The notes beneath the pieces were generated by a model that saw nothing but the letters and a program-made list of their open reading frames with translations, was not told the DNA's origin and ran no database searches. 55,770 nucleotides of DNA from Gammaproteobacteria bacterium (GTDB lineage: Bacteria; Pseudomonadota; Gammaproteobacteria; Pseudomonadales; Azotimanducaceae): positions 1 to 55,770 of the forward strand of contig JAPPGA010000077.1 in the NCBI GenBank assembly GCA_028821515.1, read 5' to 3'. A program made the translations under genes and the position numbers. This document shows, piece after piece, positions 42,536 to 52,036 of the stretch. Within the stretch, counting starts at the first letter, position 1; the number at the start of each line of letters is the position of its first letter.

Positions 42536-44377
42536 CTAGGTCCTTCTCGCTTGCCCGCCCGACACTTCCGTCAGCCGCGCCAGGTTGTTCTCGTCAAAAT
42601 GCTTGAGGATGCGTTCGCGAATGGTGTCGGCCGTTATGGACAGGCCGCCATAGGAGAGCACCGACACGAGCTTTGCGGGATCGGCTCCCGCCTCGTTGAC
42701 GAGCAGCGTCCTCATCTGCCCATCCCGGTTCTGTTCGACCACGAAGACGAAGTCGTGCGCGTCGATGAAGTCGGCCACGGCGTCCGGGAACGGGAACGCG
42801 CGAATGCGCATGGTGTCGAGCCGCACGCCGTCCTGGGCAAGATAGTGCAACGCCTCCGCCATCGGCACCGCGGTGGTGCCGTAGTAGGCGATCCCGACGC
42901 GGTGACGCCGGCTGCCGATCTCCGGCGCGGGCATCAGCGTCCGCGCCGTTTGCCACTTGACGAGCAACCGGTCCATGTTCGCCGTGTAGGGCTCCGCCGC
43001 CTCCGTATAGCGCGCATACGCGTCCCGGGACGTGCCCCGGGTAAAGAACGCGCCCTTGGTCGGATGCGTGCCGGGGAGCGTCCGGTAGCCGATGCCGTCG
43101 CCATCGACATCCATGTAGCGGCCGAAATCCTCGATCGAATCGAGGTCCTCCCGCGACAGCACCTTGCCCCGGTCGTACCTGCGTTCGTCGTCCCAGGTCA
43201 GGGGATCGGACAGGTTCTCGTTCATGCCGAGTTCGAGATCGGAGAGGACGATGATCGGCGTCTGCAACCGGTCGGCGAGATCGAACGCGGTCGCCGCGAA
43301 CTCGAAGCTCTCGCCCGGCGTCGACGGGAACAGGAGCGGATGCCTGGTGTCGCCGTGGGACGCATAGGCCGCGGCGAGCACATCGCCCTGCTGCGTCCGG
43401 GTCGGCATGCCCGTCGACGGCCCGACCCGCTGGATGTCGAACAGCACCGCCGGAATCTCGGCGAAGTATGCGAGGCCGAGGAACTCCGACATGAGCGACA
43501 GGCCCGGCCCGCTGGTGGCGGTAAAGGCACGCGCCCCGTTCCAGGCGGCGCCGATCACGATGCCGATCGCCGCCATCTCGTCCTCGGCCTGAATCACGGC
43601 GAACTTGTGCTGGCCGGTGTCCTTGTCCACGCGCAGCCGCGCGGCGTGCTTCTCGAACGCTTCCGCCATCGACGTGGACGGGGTGATCGGGTACCAGGCG
43701 CAGATCGTGGCGCCCGCGTATATCGCACCAAGTGCGCCGGCTTCGTTGCCGTCGATCATGATCCTGTCGCCGATAGCGTCGGAACGCCGCGCCTGAATCG
43801 GCAGGGGACACTCGAGGTAGTCGCGGGCGTAGTCGCGGCCGATTTCAAGCGCCCGGATGTTCGGGCCGATGAGCTCGTCCTTGCCCCGGTACTGCGTCGA
43901 AACCATCCCCGTGATCACGTCGAAGTCGATATTCAACAGCGCCGCCAGGGCGCCCACGTAGACGATGTTCTTGAACAGCTTGCGTTGCCTGGGATCGGTG
44001 TACTCGGACACCACCAGCTTGGCGATCGGCACCCCTATGTGGTTCACGTCCGGCCGGTTGAGGCGCGGGTCGAGACCACCGGAGTTGTCGTGCAGCAGGT
44101 ATCCCCCCGGCACGACGACGGCGACATCCTCGTCAAAGGTCTCCGCGTTCATGGCCACCATGAGGTCGACGCCCTGGCGGCGACCGTGATAACCCCGCCC
44201 GGAAGCACGCACTTCGAACCACGTCGGCAACCCCTCGATGTTCGATGGGAAGATGTTGTGCGTGGATATGGGCACGCCCATGCGGAACAGCGCCTTCGCG
44301 AACATGCCGTTGGCGCTGGCGGACCCCGAGCCGTTGACGTTGGCGAAGCGAATGACGAAGTCGTTGTAAGTCGTCAT
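42536..44377 (-). CDS. korA: 2-oxoacid oxidoreductase subunit alpha (fused gamma-alpha)
   Basis: 613 residues from the ATG at 44377. The N-terminal ~190 residues are the gamma domain (FANVNGSGSASANGMFAKALFRMGVPI; LMVAMNAETFDEDVAVVVPGG). The rest is the pyrimidine-binding alpha domain (GNEAGALGAIYAGATICAWYPITPSTSMAEAF; IQAEDEMAAIGIVIGAAWNGARAFTATSGPGLSLMSEFLG; GPSTGMPTRTQQGDVLAA). Gamma-alpha fusion is typical of 2-oxoglutarate:ferredoxin oxidoreductases. Overlaps the korC-like stop by 4 bases (ATGA). Confidence 0.9.
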   Translation of the reverse strand: MTTYNDFVIRFANVNGSGSASANGMFAKALFRMGVPISTHNIFPSNIEGLPTWFEVRASGRGYHGRRQGVDLMVAMNAETFDEDVAVVVPGGYLLHDNSGGLDPRLNRPDVNHIGVPIAKLVVSEYTDPRQRKLFKNIVYVGALAALLNIDFDVITGMVSTQYRGKDELIGPNIRALEIGRDYARDYLECPLPIQARRSDAIGDRIMIDGNEAGALGAIYAGATICAWYPITPSTSMAEAFEKHAARLRVDKDTGQHKFAVIQAEDEMAAIGIVIGAAWNGARAFTATSGPGLSLMSEFLGLAYFAEIPAVLFDIQRVGPSTGMPTRTQQGDVLAAAYASHGDTRHPLLFPSTPGESFEFAATAFDLADRLQTPIIVLSDLELGMNENLSDPLTWDDERRYDRGKVLSREDLDSIEDFGRYMDVDGDGIGYRTLPGTHPTKGAFFTRGTSRDAYARYTEAAEPYTANMDRLLVKWQTARTLMPAPEIGSRRHRVGIAYYGTTAVPMAEALHYLAQDGVRLDTMRIRAFPFPDAVADFIDAHDFVFVVEQNRDGQMRTLLVNEAGADPAKLVSVLSYGGLSITADTIRERILKHFDENNLARLTEVSGGQARRT

Positions 44378-46158
44378 TCGGGATATGTGCCCAGCTGGGG
44401 AACGTGGATCACCGACTTCTGCATGTCCCACGCGGCGGTCGGGCAACGCTCCGCGCACAGTCCGCAGTGCAGGCACACGTCCTCGTCCTTCACCATCACG
44501 CGTCCCGTGCCGAGTTCGCCCGACACGTAAAGATCCTGCGCGAGGTTCTCGGCGGGCGCCGTGAGGCGGCTCCGGAGGTCTTCTTCCTCCCCGTTGTCGG
44601 TGAAGGTGATGCAGTCCATCGGACAGATGTCGACGCAGGCATCGCATTCGATGCACAGGCTGTCGGTAAACACGGTCTGAATATCGCAGTTGAGACAACG
44701 CTGCGCTTCCTTCAGACCCAGGGCGCGATCAAAGCCCAGTTCCACCTCGACCTTGATGTTCTGGAGCGCGTTGGACAGGTTCGCATGGGGAACGATGAAA
44801 CGTTTCGCAGGATCGTGCTCGGCGTCGTAGCTCCATTCGTGGACGCCCATTCTCTGGCTGATGAGGTTGACCCCTTCGGGCGGACGATCGCGCCGGATGT
44901 CCTTGCCCTGGCACAGCAGGTGTATCGATATCGCGGCCTGGTGCGCGTGGGCCGAGGCCCAGATGATGTTCTCCGGCCCGAACGCCGAATCGCCGCCGAA
45001 GAACACCTTCGGGTGGGTAGTCTGGAAGGTGACCTCGTCGAGCACCGGGCAGTCCCACTTGTCGAACTCGATGCCGATGTCCCGTTCGATCCACGGGCAG
45101 TGGTTCTCCTGTCCAATCGCCATCAGGATGTGATCGCACTCCATGTAGACATCCGGTTCGCCGGTCGGGACGTAGTTCAGGCGCCCGTTTTCGTCTTCCA
45201 CCGGTTTGACGCATTCGAACACGACGCCCTTCAGCTTGCCGTTGTCGTGCACGAACTCCTTCGGCGGCCGGTTGTTGACGATGGGGATGTTCTCGTCCAT
45301 GGCCTCTTCCTTCTCCCAGTCCGAGGCCTTCATGACGTGGAATGCCGAGCGAACGACGACCGTGACCGACTCGGCGCCGATGCGCTTGGAGGTCCGGCAG
45401 CAGTCCATCGCGGTGTTGCCGCCGCCCATGACGATGACCTTGCCCGAGATCGAATCGATGTGGCCGAATGCCACACTCGACAGCCAGTCGATGCCGATGG
45501 ATATGTGCGCGTCCGACTCGAGGCGTCCGGGCAGGTCGAGATCGCGGCCGCGCGGCGCGCCGGTGCCGACGAAATAGGCGTCGTAGCCCATGTCGAGCAT
45601 TTCCTTCATGCTCGTGATCTCGTAGTTGAAGCGGGCGTTGACGCCCATGTCGAGGATCAGGTCGACCTCTTCCTCCAGCACTTCGGCAGGCAGTCGGAAG
45701 GCGGGAATCTGGCTGCGCATCATGCCGCCACCGGCGGGATCGCGGTCGAACATGTCGATCTCGTAGCCCAGCGGCAGGAGGTCGCGGGCCACCGCCAGAG
45801 AGGCGGGACCGGCGCCCAGGAGTGCGATGCGCTTGCCGTTCTTTTTCTTCGGCACGGGCGGCAAGTACGGGCGAATGTCGCCCTTGTGGTCTGCAGCGAC
45901 GCGCTTCAGCCGGCAGATCGCGACGGGTTTCTCTTCGGTTCGCACGCGCCGGCAGACCGGCTCGCACGGGCGGTCGCAGGTGCGTCCCAGGATGCCCGGG
46001 AACACGTTGGACTCCCAGTTGACCATGTACGCCTCGGTGTAGCGTTCCTGGGCGATCAAACGGATGTACTCCGGCACCGGGGTGTGCGACGGGCATCCCC
46101 ACTGGCAGTCGACCACTTTGTGGAAGTAGTCCGGATTACCGATATCGGTGACTTTCAT
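44374..46158 (-). CDS. korC: FAD/[4Fe-4S] NAD(P)H-linked subunit of the 2-oxoacid oxidoreductase (KorC/GltD-like)
   Basis: 594 residues. N-terminal Fe-S cluster region of the GltD type (CQWGCPSHTPVPEYI; GRTCDRPCEPVCRR), FAD-binding GKRIALLGAGPASLAVARDLLPLGYEIDMFDRD near residue 110, NADPH-binding GKVIVMGGGNTAMDCCRTSKRIGAESVTVV, then two C-terminal ferredoxin clusters CIECDACVDICPMDC and CLHCGLCAERCP. First gene of the unit, overlapping korA. In Azoarcus evansii a KorC subunit of this kind couples 2-oxoglutarate oxidation to NADP+; the same role is likely here, removing the need for soluble ferredoxin. Confidence 0.88.
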   Translation of the reverse strand: MKVTDIGNPDYFHKVVDCQWGCPSHTPVPEYIRLIAQERYTEAYMVNWESNVFPGILGRTCDRPCEPVCRRVRTEEKPVAICRLKRVAADHKGDIRPYLPPVPKKKNGKRIALLGAGPASLAVARDLLPLGYEIDMFDRDPAGGGMMRSQIPAFRLPAEVLEEEVDLILDMGVNARFNYEITSMKEMLDMGYDAYFVGTGAPRGRDLDLPGRLESDAHISIGIDWLSSVAFGHIDSISGKVIVMGGGNTAMDCCRTSKRIGAESVTVVVRSAFHVMKASDWEKEEAMDENIPIVNNRPPKEFVHDNGKLKGVVFECVKPVEDENGRLNYVPTGEPDVYMECDHILMAIGQENHCPWIERDIGIEFDKWDCPVLDEVTFQTTHPKVFFGGDSAFGPENIIWASAHAHQAAISIHLLCQGKDIRRDRPPEGVNLISQRMGVHEWSYDAEHDPAKRFIVPHANLSNALQNIKVEVELGFDRALGLKEAQRCLNCDIQTVFTDSLCIECDACVDICPMDCITFTDNGEEEDLRSRLTAPAENLAQDLYVSGELGTGRVMVKDEDVCLHCGLCAERCPTAAWDMQKSVIHVPQLGTYPE

Positions 46159-46260
46159 CTTGAATTGGACAGGGAGAGGCCTAAGTGCCGATTCTTTCCG
46201 GGAGTTTTCCAGGCGGGAACCGGCATATTTTAGCTTTTTTTAGCTTTTGGCGGGCGTCGC

Positions 46261-46288
46261 TTCCAGAAGAGCCGCCGCGCGATAGAAT
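46261..46288 (+). promoter_or_regulatory. Possible mfd promoter in the korC-mfd divergent spacer
   Basis: TAGAAT (46283-46288) with TTCCAG (46261-46266) 16 bases upstream; the -35 is poor. The 159-base spacer also holds a TTTAGCTTTT direct repeat (around 46230-46249) and, on the minus strand, TAAAAT (46232-46227), a possible -10 for korC. Confidence 0.3.
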
Positions 46289-46317
46289 AAGCGCCCCGGC
46301 CTTCCCTAGTCTCCCCC

Positions 46318-49300
46318 ATGGACCCGGCGCACATCGACGTTCCGCCGCCGCGTGCGGCGCACAACTGGCAACGCCTTTTCGGCAGCGGCCCGAGCCTGGC
46401 CGTGTCACACCTCGTCGCCCGGCCCGACTGCTTCGTTCTGTACGTCACGCGTGACACCGAGAACGCCGTTCGCGTGCGCCGCGAAATCGGATTTTTCGCG
46501 GCCGGCGCCACTGAACCGCTCGCATTTCCCGACTGGGAAACGCTGCCCTACGACAACTTCTCGCCGCACCAGGACATCGTCTCGGAGCGACTCGCCACGC
46601 TCTACGCCCTGCCCCGGACCCACCGAGGCGTACTGGTGGCGCCGGTGCAGACACTGATGCAGCGGCTGCCGCCGACGGCCTTCATCGAGGCGCAGTCACT
46701 CGTGCTCGAGACCGGAACGCGTTTCTCCATGGAGGCCCAACGCACGCACCTGCAGCGCGCCGGGTATCGCAATGTCGGCACCGTTGCCGAACGCGGCGAG
46801 TACGCCGTGCGCGGCTCGCTGATGGACATCTTCCCCATGGGGTCCGAACTGCCGCTCAGGATCGACCTCGACGACGACGAGATCGACTCCTTGAGGACAT
46901 TCGATCCGGATACGCAGCGCACCGTCGAACGCATAGACGCGGTAAGGATCCTGCCGGCCAAGGAGATTCCCCTCGACACGCAGGGGATCAGCCGGTTTCG
47001 TGAGCGCTGGCACCACACCTTCGATGTGGACGTACGCCGTTGCCAGGTGTACCAGGACGTGAGCGATGGCATCGCGCACCCGGGCGTGGAGTGCTACCTG
47101 CCGTTTTTCTTCGAGAGCACCGCGACACTGTTCGACTACCTGCCGGAGACGACGGCAATCGCGCTCGACGAGGGATGCGTCGAGAGCGCCGAACGTTTTG
47201 TCGGCAGCCTGCACCGCCGTTACGAATCGCTTCGCCACGACATCGAGCGGCCCCTGCCGGATCCGGGGGCGCTGTACCTCTCGAGAGAAGAACTGCTCGC
47301 CGCGCTGGCCCCCTATCCGCAGCTTCGGTTGGACCCCGAGGGCAATCGGCCACGGCACGGCGTCGACTTCGGCGGCAGCCGTCTTCCGGACGTCATGGCA
47401 AGCCAGCGCGGACGCGACGAGGCGCGCAATCTGCGCCGGTTCATCGACACCGCGGAGTGTCCGGTGCTGCTGACGGCCGAAACGCCCGGTCGGCGGCAGC
47501 ACCTCGCCGAGTTCCTCGCACGCGCACATATCCACGCCGTGGAAGTGAATGGTTTCAAGGCGTTTGTCGATCGCGGCGCCCCGCTGGCGCTCACGGTGGC
47601 GGACATCGACCGCGGCCTGCGCCTGCCCGACTTCGCGCTCGTCACCGAAACGGAGATCTTCGGCCACCGCGCCGACGGCCCCGCCTCGCGTGCCACGCCG
47701 ACCGTCGACCCCGAACTCGTGGTCCGCAACCTGACGGAGCTCACCATCGGCGCGCCCGTGGTGCATGCCGACCACGGCGTCGGCCGGTACCGGGGTCTCA
47801 CGACCCTCGAGATAGATGGCTATGCGCAGGAGTTCGTCGCCATCGACTATGCCGAAGAGAGCCGCCTCTACGTGCCCGTCACGTCCCTGCACCTGATCTC
47901 GCGCTATGCCGGCGCTGACAGCGAGAACGCGCCGTTGCACCGCCTCGGCTCGGATCAATGGGACAAGGCGAAACGGCGGGCCGCAAGGAAGGTCTACGAC
48001 GTGGCAGCCGAACTGCTCGACATCTACGCGCGCCGGGAATCGCGGCCCGGCACCGTGTTCAGCGCCCCGGACGACGACTACTACCGCTTCTGCGAGCAGT
48101 TCCCGTTCGAGGCGACACCCGACCAGCAGCAGGCGATCGACGCCGTGCTTGGCGACCTCCAGTCCGAAACGCCCACCGATCGCCTGATCTGCGGAGACGT
48201 CGGGTTCGGCAAGACCGAAGTCGCCATGCGCGCCGCGTTCATCGCTGTACAGTCAGGCAAGCAGGTCGCCGTCCTGGCACCGACGACCCTGCTCGCCCAG
48301 CAGCACTACGAGACCTTTCGCGACCGATTCGCCGACTGGCCGGCCGAAATCGAGGTCATGTCCCGCCTGCGCACCGACGGCGAGGCGCAGGACATCCGGA
48401 AACGGCTAGCCAGCGGCGCCGTCGACATAGCCATCGGCACGCACCGCCTGCTCGCCTCCGGCATCGAGTTCTCGGACCTCGGACTCGTCGTCATCGACGA
48501 GGAGCATCGATTCGGCGTGCGCCAGAAGGAACGGTTGCGGGAACTTCGCGCGGAGGTCGATGTCCTCGCGCTCACCGCGACGCCGATACCCAGGACGCTC
48601 AACATGGCGATCAGCGGCATGCGGGAGATGTCCATCATCGCCACGCCGCCCGCCAGGCGGCTGTCCATCAAGACCTTCGTCATGCCCCGCCGCGACCATA
48701 TCCTGCGCGAGGCCATCGACCGGGAACTCACCCGGGGCGGCCAGGTCTTCTACCTGCACAATCGCGTCGAGACCATCGACCGCGCCGCCGAGCATGTCGC
48801 CGAACTCGCGCCCAACGCCCGTATCGGCGTCGGACACGGCAAGATGCCGAAGCGCGCGCTCGAACACGTCATGGCCGACTTCTATCATCGGCGCTGCAAC
48901 CTCCTGGTCTGCACCACCATCATCGAGAACGGAATCGACATACCCAACGCCAACACGATCATCGTCGATCGCGCCGACCGGCTCGGGCTGGCGCAGCTTC
49001 ACCAGTTGCGTGGCCGCGTTGGCCGTTCCCACCGGCAGGCCTACGCCTACCTGCTCACCCCCGATCCGCGGGCCATCACGCCGGATGCGCGCAAGCGTCT
49101 GGAAGCCATCGTCGCCGCCGGCGAACTGGGCGTGGGGTTCACGCTTGCAACGCACGACCTCGAGATCCGGGGCGCCGGGGAACTGCTCGGAGAGGACCAG
49201 TCGGGGCAAATCGAGAGCATCGGCTTCTCGCTTTACATGGAGCTTCTCGAACGCGCCGTCGCGGCGATTCGCGCAGGCGTGGCTGCGCCCGACCTCGATC

Positions 49301-49779
49301 AGCCGATGCCGAAAAACCGCGAAGTGAATCTCCACGTACCCACCCTGATCCCGGACTCATACCTGCCGGATGTCCACATGCGCCTGATCCTCTACAAGCG
49401 TATTGCGGGTGCCACGAGCCCCGATGCCCTCGACGATCTCAAGGCAGAGATGTTCGACCGTTTCGGGCCCCTGCCCCCGCCAGCCCAGAACCTGTTCCGC
49501 ACCACGGAACTGAAATTGCTGAGCGAACACCTGGGGATTGACCGCATCGATGTCGGACCCCTGGCGGGCCGCGTCGTGTTCAGCACGCACACCCGGGTCG
49601 ATCCCACCCGCGTGGTTCAGCTGATCCAGGGCGACCCCGCCACGTATCGATTGCGGGATGCAACGCGGCTCTCGTTCACCGCCGCGCTGAGTCACCCCGA
49701 GGCACGATTCCAATTCGTCGAACAGCTGCTCGCGCAGCTCGCCCCCGACCACGGTTCACGCATGGCGGCCACCGCATGA
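46318..49779 (+). CDS. mfd: Transcription-repair coupling factor
   Basis: 1153 residues, the usual Mfd length. Domain order: UvrB-like module (FPDWETLPYDNFSPHQDIVSERL; YRNVGTVAERGEYAVRGSLMDIFPMGS), RNA-polymerase-interacting CarD-like domain around residues 470-540 (IGAPVVHADHGVGRYRGLTTLEI), helicase motor with Walker A GDVGFGKTE near residue 626 and VVIDEEHRFGVRQKE (DEEH near 725), TATPIPRTLNMA, and RVGRSHRQAYAYLL, then the C-terminal TRCF regulatory domain. It removes RNA polymerase stalled at lesions and recruits UvrA. The start ATG is at 46318. Confidence 0.97.
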   Translation: MDPAHIDVPPPRAAHNWQRLFGSGPSLAVSHLVARPDCFVLYVTRDTENAVRVRREIGFFAAGATEPLAFPDWETLPYDNFSPHQDIVSERLATLYALPRTHRGVLVAPVQTLMQRLPPTAFIEAQSLVLETGTRFSMEAQRTHLQRAGYRNVGTVAERGEYAVRGSLMDIFPMGSELPLRIDLDDDEIDSLRTFDPDTQRTVERIDAVRILPAKEIPLDTQGISRFRERWHHTFDVDVRRCQVYQDVSDGIAHPGVECYLPFFFESTATLFDYLPETTAIALDEGCVESAERFVGSLHRRYESLRHDIERPLPDPGALYLSREELLAALAPYPQLRLDPEGNRPRHGVDFGGSRLPDVMASQRGRDEARNLRRFIDTAECPVLLTAETPGRRQHLAEFLARAHIHAVEVNGFKAFVDRGAPLALTVADIDRGLRLPDFALVTETEIFGHRADGPASRATPTVDPELVVRNLTELTIGAPVVHADHGVGRYRGLTTLEIDGYAQEFVAIDYAEESRLYVPVTSLHLISRYAGADSENAPLHRLGSDQWDKAKRRAARKVYDVAAELLDIYARRESRPGTVFSAPDDDYYRFCEQFPFEATPDQQQAIDAVLGDLQSETPTDRLICGDVGFGKTEVAMRAAFIAVQSGKQVAVLAPTTLLAQQHYETFRDRFADWPAEIEVMSRLRTDGEAQDIRKRLASGAVDIAIGTHRLLASGIEFSDLGLVVIDEEHRFGVRQKERLRELRAEVDVLALTATPIPRTLNMAISGMREMSIIATPPARRLSIKTFVMPRRDHILREAIDRELTRGGQVFYLHNRVETIDRAAEHVAELAPNARIGVGHGKMPKRALEHVMADFYHRRCNLLVCTTIIENGIDIPNANTIIVDRADRLGLAQLHQLRGRVGRSHRQAYAYLLTPDPRAITPDARKRLEAIVAAGELGVGFTLATHDLEIRGAGELLGEDQSGQIESIGFSLYMELLERAVAAIRAGVAAPDLDQPMPKNREVNLHVPTLIPDSYLPDVHMRLILYKRIAGATSPDALDDLKAEMFDRFGPLPPPAQNLFRTTELKLLSEHLGIDRIDVGPLAGRVVFSTHTRVDPTRVVQLIQGDPATYRLRDATRLSFTAALSHPEARFQFVEQLLAQLAPDHGSRMAATA

Positions 49780-50735
49780 GCCGAGTCGCCGCCCACCTCG
49801 TGGCAATCGCGTTCACATCCGGCGCGCTGGCGAACATCGAGGAGCACCTCGAGCACGACTGGTACTACGTCGAAACCCTGTTCTTCCGTCACGCCGCGCC
49901 TCCCGACGGCGAGGACTTCACGCGGCAGGGAACGCCACATCACCGGCTGCGGCTCGCCGCGCTGGAACCGGCACCGCCGGAGTACCTCGAGCGTATTGCC
50001 GCCATGCCGCCCGAACCCTCCGACTTTCCCCGGCTGGCACAGTTCGACTGCATCGCGCCAATCCCGGCGCCATGGATGCGGGACGATGCCGAGTTTGCGC
50101 CTCGACCGGATCCGGCTGAAGAACAGGAAGGCGAAATCCCGGCGGAAGTGACCGTGGCGCCCATCCCCACGGGGCCACCCGCGCCCACACCGGAACAGCT
50201 CGCACGCTGGGCCCTCGACGAGTTCGAGGACGGACTGGTCCGCGAGGGATGGCGATGGCAATACGACGACCTCTCGCTCCGGTCCGCCGCCATCCGCATG
50301 CGGCGTTCGGGCGACTACGAGGTCCTGCATCACGGGAAGTGGCTGCAGGCCGTGCCTCCCCGCGACCGCGCCGAGCCGTTGTTGATCCAGGCCGGCGCGC
50401 AGATGCCCGACGCCACGTTCGAACTCGAAGGTTCCGTCAGCGTTACGCTGGGCAGATACCTGCATTTCGCGGCAGAGCTATGGCTTCGGCAGACCCCGGA
50501 GGCCAGCCCATCGGCACTTTCGCCCGAAACCGGCGCCAACACGCCAGGAAACGCCCGCGGTTCGACAATCGACAACGCCCGCTACGTGGCGCTTTCGGAG
50601 TCTCGCCGTATGCGCAGGGACGAGATTCACCACCTGGATCATCCGTGGCTCGGAGTCCTGGTGCGCATCGAGCCGGCAGAAGCCCCCGACGCATTGCTGG
50701 AGCAGCTGGAGTCCCTGCCTGACTTCAATCGATGA
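49776..50735 (+). CDS. csiV: CsiV-family protein downstream of mfd
   Basis: 319 residues, overlapping the mfd stop by 4 bases (ATGA). Short signal peptide (SRVAAHLVAIAFTSGALA), then DWYYVETLFFRH at the start of the mature protein, as in CsiV, a periplasmic factor linked to peptidoglycan in Shewanella. The C-terminal half carries the diagnostic blocks YEVLHHGKWLQAVPPRDRAEPLLIQAG, LEGSVSVTLGRYLHFAAELWL and ESRRMRRDEIHHLDHPWLGVLVRIEP. The middle is Pro/Glu-rich and variable. The mfd-csiV order is common in Gammaproteobacteria. Its 3' end overlaps the convergent serine hydrolase gene by 11 bases. Confidence 0.85.
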   Translation: MSRVAAHLVAIAFTSGALANIEEHLEHDWYYVETLFFRHAAPPDGEDFTRQGTPHHRLRLAALEPAPPEYLERIAAMPPEPSDFPRLAQFDCIAPIPAPWMRDDAEFAPRPDPAEEQEGEIPAEVTVAPIPTGPPAPTPEQLARWALDEFEDGLVREGWRWQYDDLSLRSAAIRMRRSGDYEVLHHGKWLQAVPPRDRAEPLLIQAGAQMPDATFELEGSVSVTLGRYLHFAAELWLRQTPEASPSALSPETGANTPGNARGSTIDNARYVALSESRRMRRDEIHHLDHPWLGVLVRIEPAEAPDALLEQLESLPDFNR

Positions 50736-51981
50736 TCGCCTGACGCACGGCGTTTTCGAAGTCAGAGATCGCGGGCCCGTAGGGTTGCTGCAGCATGATG
50801 ACGCCGGCGATTTCCTCGGCCGGGTCGCTCCAGGACACGGTGCCGAACGCGCCGCCCCCACCGAACGCCCCGGCACCGCGCCGGCTGTCCGCAGCGATCG
50901 GATCGAGGATGACCCCGACGGCATAGCCGGCGCCCCTCCCGGGTCCTCCCTTCCTCCCGGCGAAGGGCAGATGGCTCACGTGGTCGCTGGTCATCATCGT
51001 GACGGTACGCGGGCTGAGCAGGCGACGGCCGAACAGTTCGCCGCCGTTCAACAGCATCTGCTGGAAATGGAGATAGTCCTTCGCAGTGCTTGAGAGGCCA
51101 ACGGAGCCCGAGAAATAGGTCATCTCGCCAAACCAGCCTGACATGTCGCGACCCTGGATGGCGACCCGCCGCGATGCCTTTGACGGCGGCAGGTTGTAGT
51201 GCGTGTCGTGCATTTCCAGGGGATCGAGAATCCGGCTCTGCACGAACTCGTTGAACGGCACGCCGGAGACGATCTCTATGATGCGGGCGACGACATCAAG
51301 CCCGGTTGTGCCGCTGTAGGCCCGGCGAGACCCTGGCTGAAAGTCCAGTGGCACTTCGCCAAGCGTGGGAATGTAGCTGGCCAGCGTCCCGCGCTCTTCC
51401 TTGCCCCGCCCCGAGAGAGCCTTCAGCCGGGGAGCGCGAGGGGGCACCCCTCGCAGGAAAAGAGCAGCGCGAGGGGGCACCCCTCGCATGAAGACGGCCG
51501 CACCCAGGCCGCCGCTCATGAGCCCGGAGGTGTGTGTCAGCAGGTGATGTATCGTGATCGGCGTCTTCGCGGGAACGAGCCGATGCGCAGGCGGGTTCCG
51601 TCGATCGACCTTGAGCGGACTGATGTCCTCATCGGCCGGATCCGCGAGCACCGCCACCTGCATGTCGGCCAACTCGGGAATGTACCGCCCAACCGGGTCG
51701 CTCGGGCGAATGAGTCCCTCCTCGACCATCATCATCGCCGCGACGCCGAGAATGGCTTTCGTCGACGACATCATGATGAAGATTGCGTCCCGCGACATCG
51801 GGCGTTTGGCTTCGACATCCATCAGCCCGTGGGCCTTGAAGTGAACCACCCTGCCCCTGCGAGCCAGGGCGGTCACGGCGCCCTGGATCTTGCCGGTATC
51901 GATGTGCCGGTGCATCGCCGTGTCGATCCGCTGCAGCCGCTCCGTGGACATGCCCACCGACTCGGCGTCGGCGACGGGCAT
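50725..51981 (-). CDS. Serine hydrolase, beta-lactamase/esterase (CubicO) family
   Basis: 418 residues from the ATG at 51981. Catalytic S-x-x-K is Ser72-S-T-Lys75 (IMMSSTKAILG); the tyrosine motif is YSG at residue 222 (AYSGTTGLDVVARI); GGGGAFGT near the C-terminus stands for the KTG-like strand. Residues ~164-195 (MRGVPPRAALFLRGVPPRA...) are an in-frame insert encoded by a tandem palindromic repeat; relatives continue straight from SGGLGAAV to LASYIPTLGEVPLDFQPG. Upstream, the frame is open and encodes a plausible signal peptide (IRLRAVTAALGAVFAITVCGGE) that could start at a CTG at 52050 with GGGAGGA in front; see findings. Likely periplasmic hydrolase of unknown substrate. Confidence 0.85.
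   Translation of the reverse strand: MPVADAESVGMSTERLQRIDTAMHRHIDTGKIQGAVTALARRGRVVHFKAHGLMDVEAKRPMSRDAIFIMMSSTKAILGVAAMMMVEEGLIRPSDPVGRYIPELADMQVAVLADPADEDISPLKVDRRNPPAHRLVPAKTPITIHHLLTHTSGLMSGGLGAAVFMRGVPPRAALFLRGVPPRAPRLKALSGRGKEERGTLASYIPTLGEVPLDFQPGSRRAYSGTTGLDVVARIIEIVSGVPFNEFVQSRILDPLEMHDTHYNLPPSKASRRVAIQGRDMSGWFGEMTYFSGSVGLSSTAKDYLHFQQMLLNGGELFGRRLLSPRTVTMMTSDHVSHLPFAGRKGGPGRGAGYAVGVILDPIAADSRRGAGAFGGGGAFGTVSWSDPAEEIAGVIMLQQPYGPAISDFENAVRQAIID
51434..51488. repeat. Tandem 22-bp palindromic repeat inside the serine hydrolase gene
   Basis: Two identical 22-base units (51434-51455 and 51467-51488) separated by 11 bases. Each contains the palindrome GCGAGGGG-gca-CCCCTCGC (8-bp arms). One unit plus spacer is 33 bases, a multiple of three, so the hydrolase frame is kept and the peptide LRGVPPRA is duplicated. 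Confidence 0.85.
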
Positions 51982-52036
51982 CTCACCGCCGCAGACAGTG
52001 ATTGCAAAGACCGCCCCGAGTGCCGCTGTAACTGCC

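Noticed and set aside
42497-46233. Long plus-strand open frames opposite korA and korC (about 600-680 codons)
   Set aside because: They are antisense shadows caused by high GC; their translations are Arg/His/Val-rich without motifs, while the minus strand encodes clear enzymes.
51434-51488. CRISPR-like tandem repeat
   Set aside because: Only two units with an 11-base spacer inside a coding gene, and no cas genes; it is a palindromic insertion.
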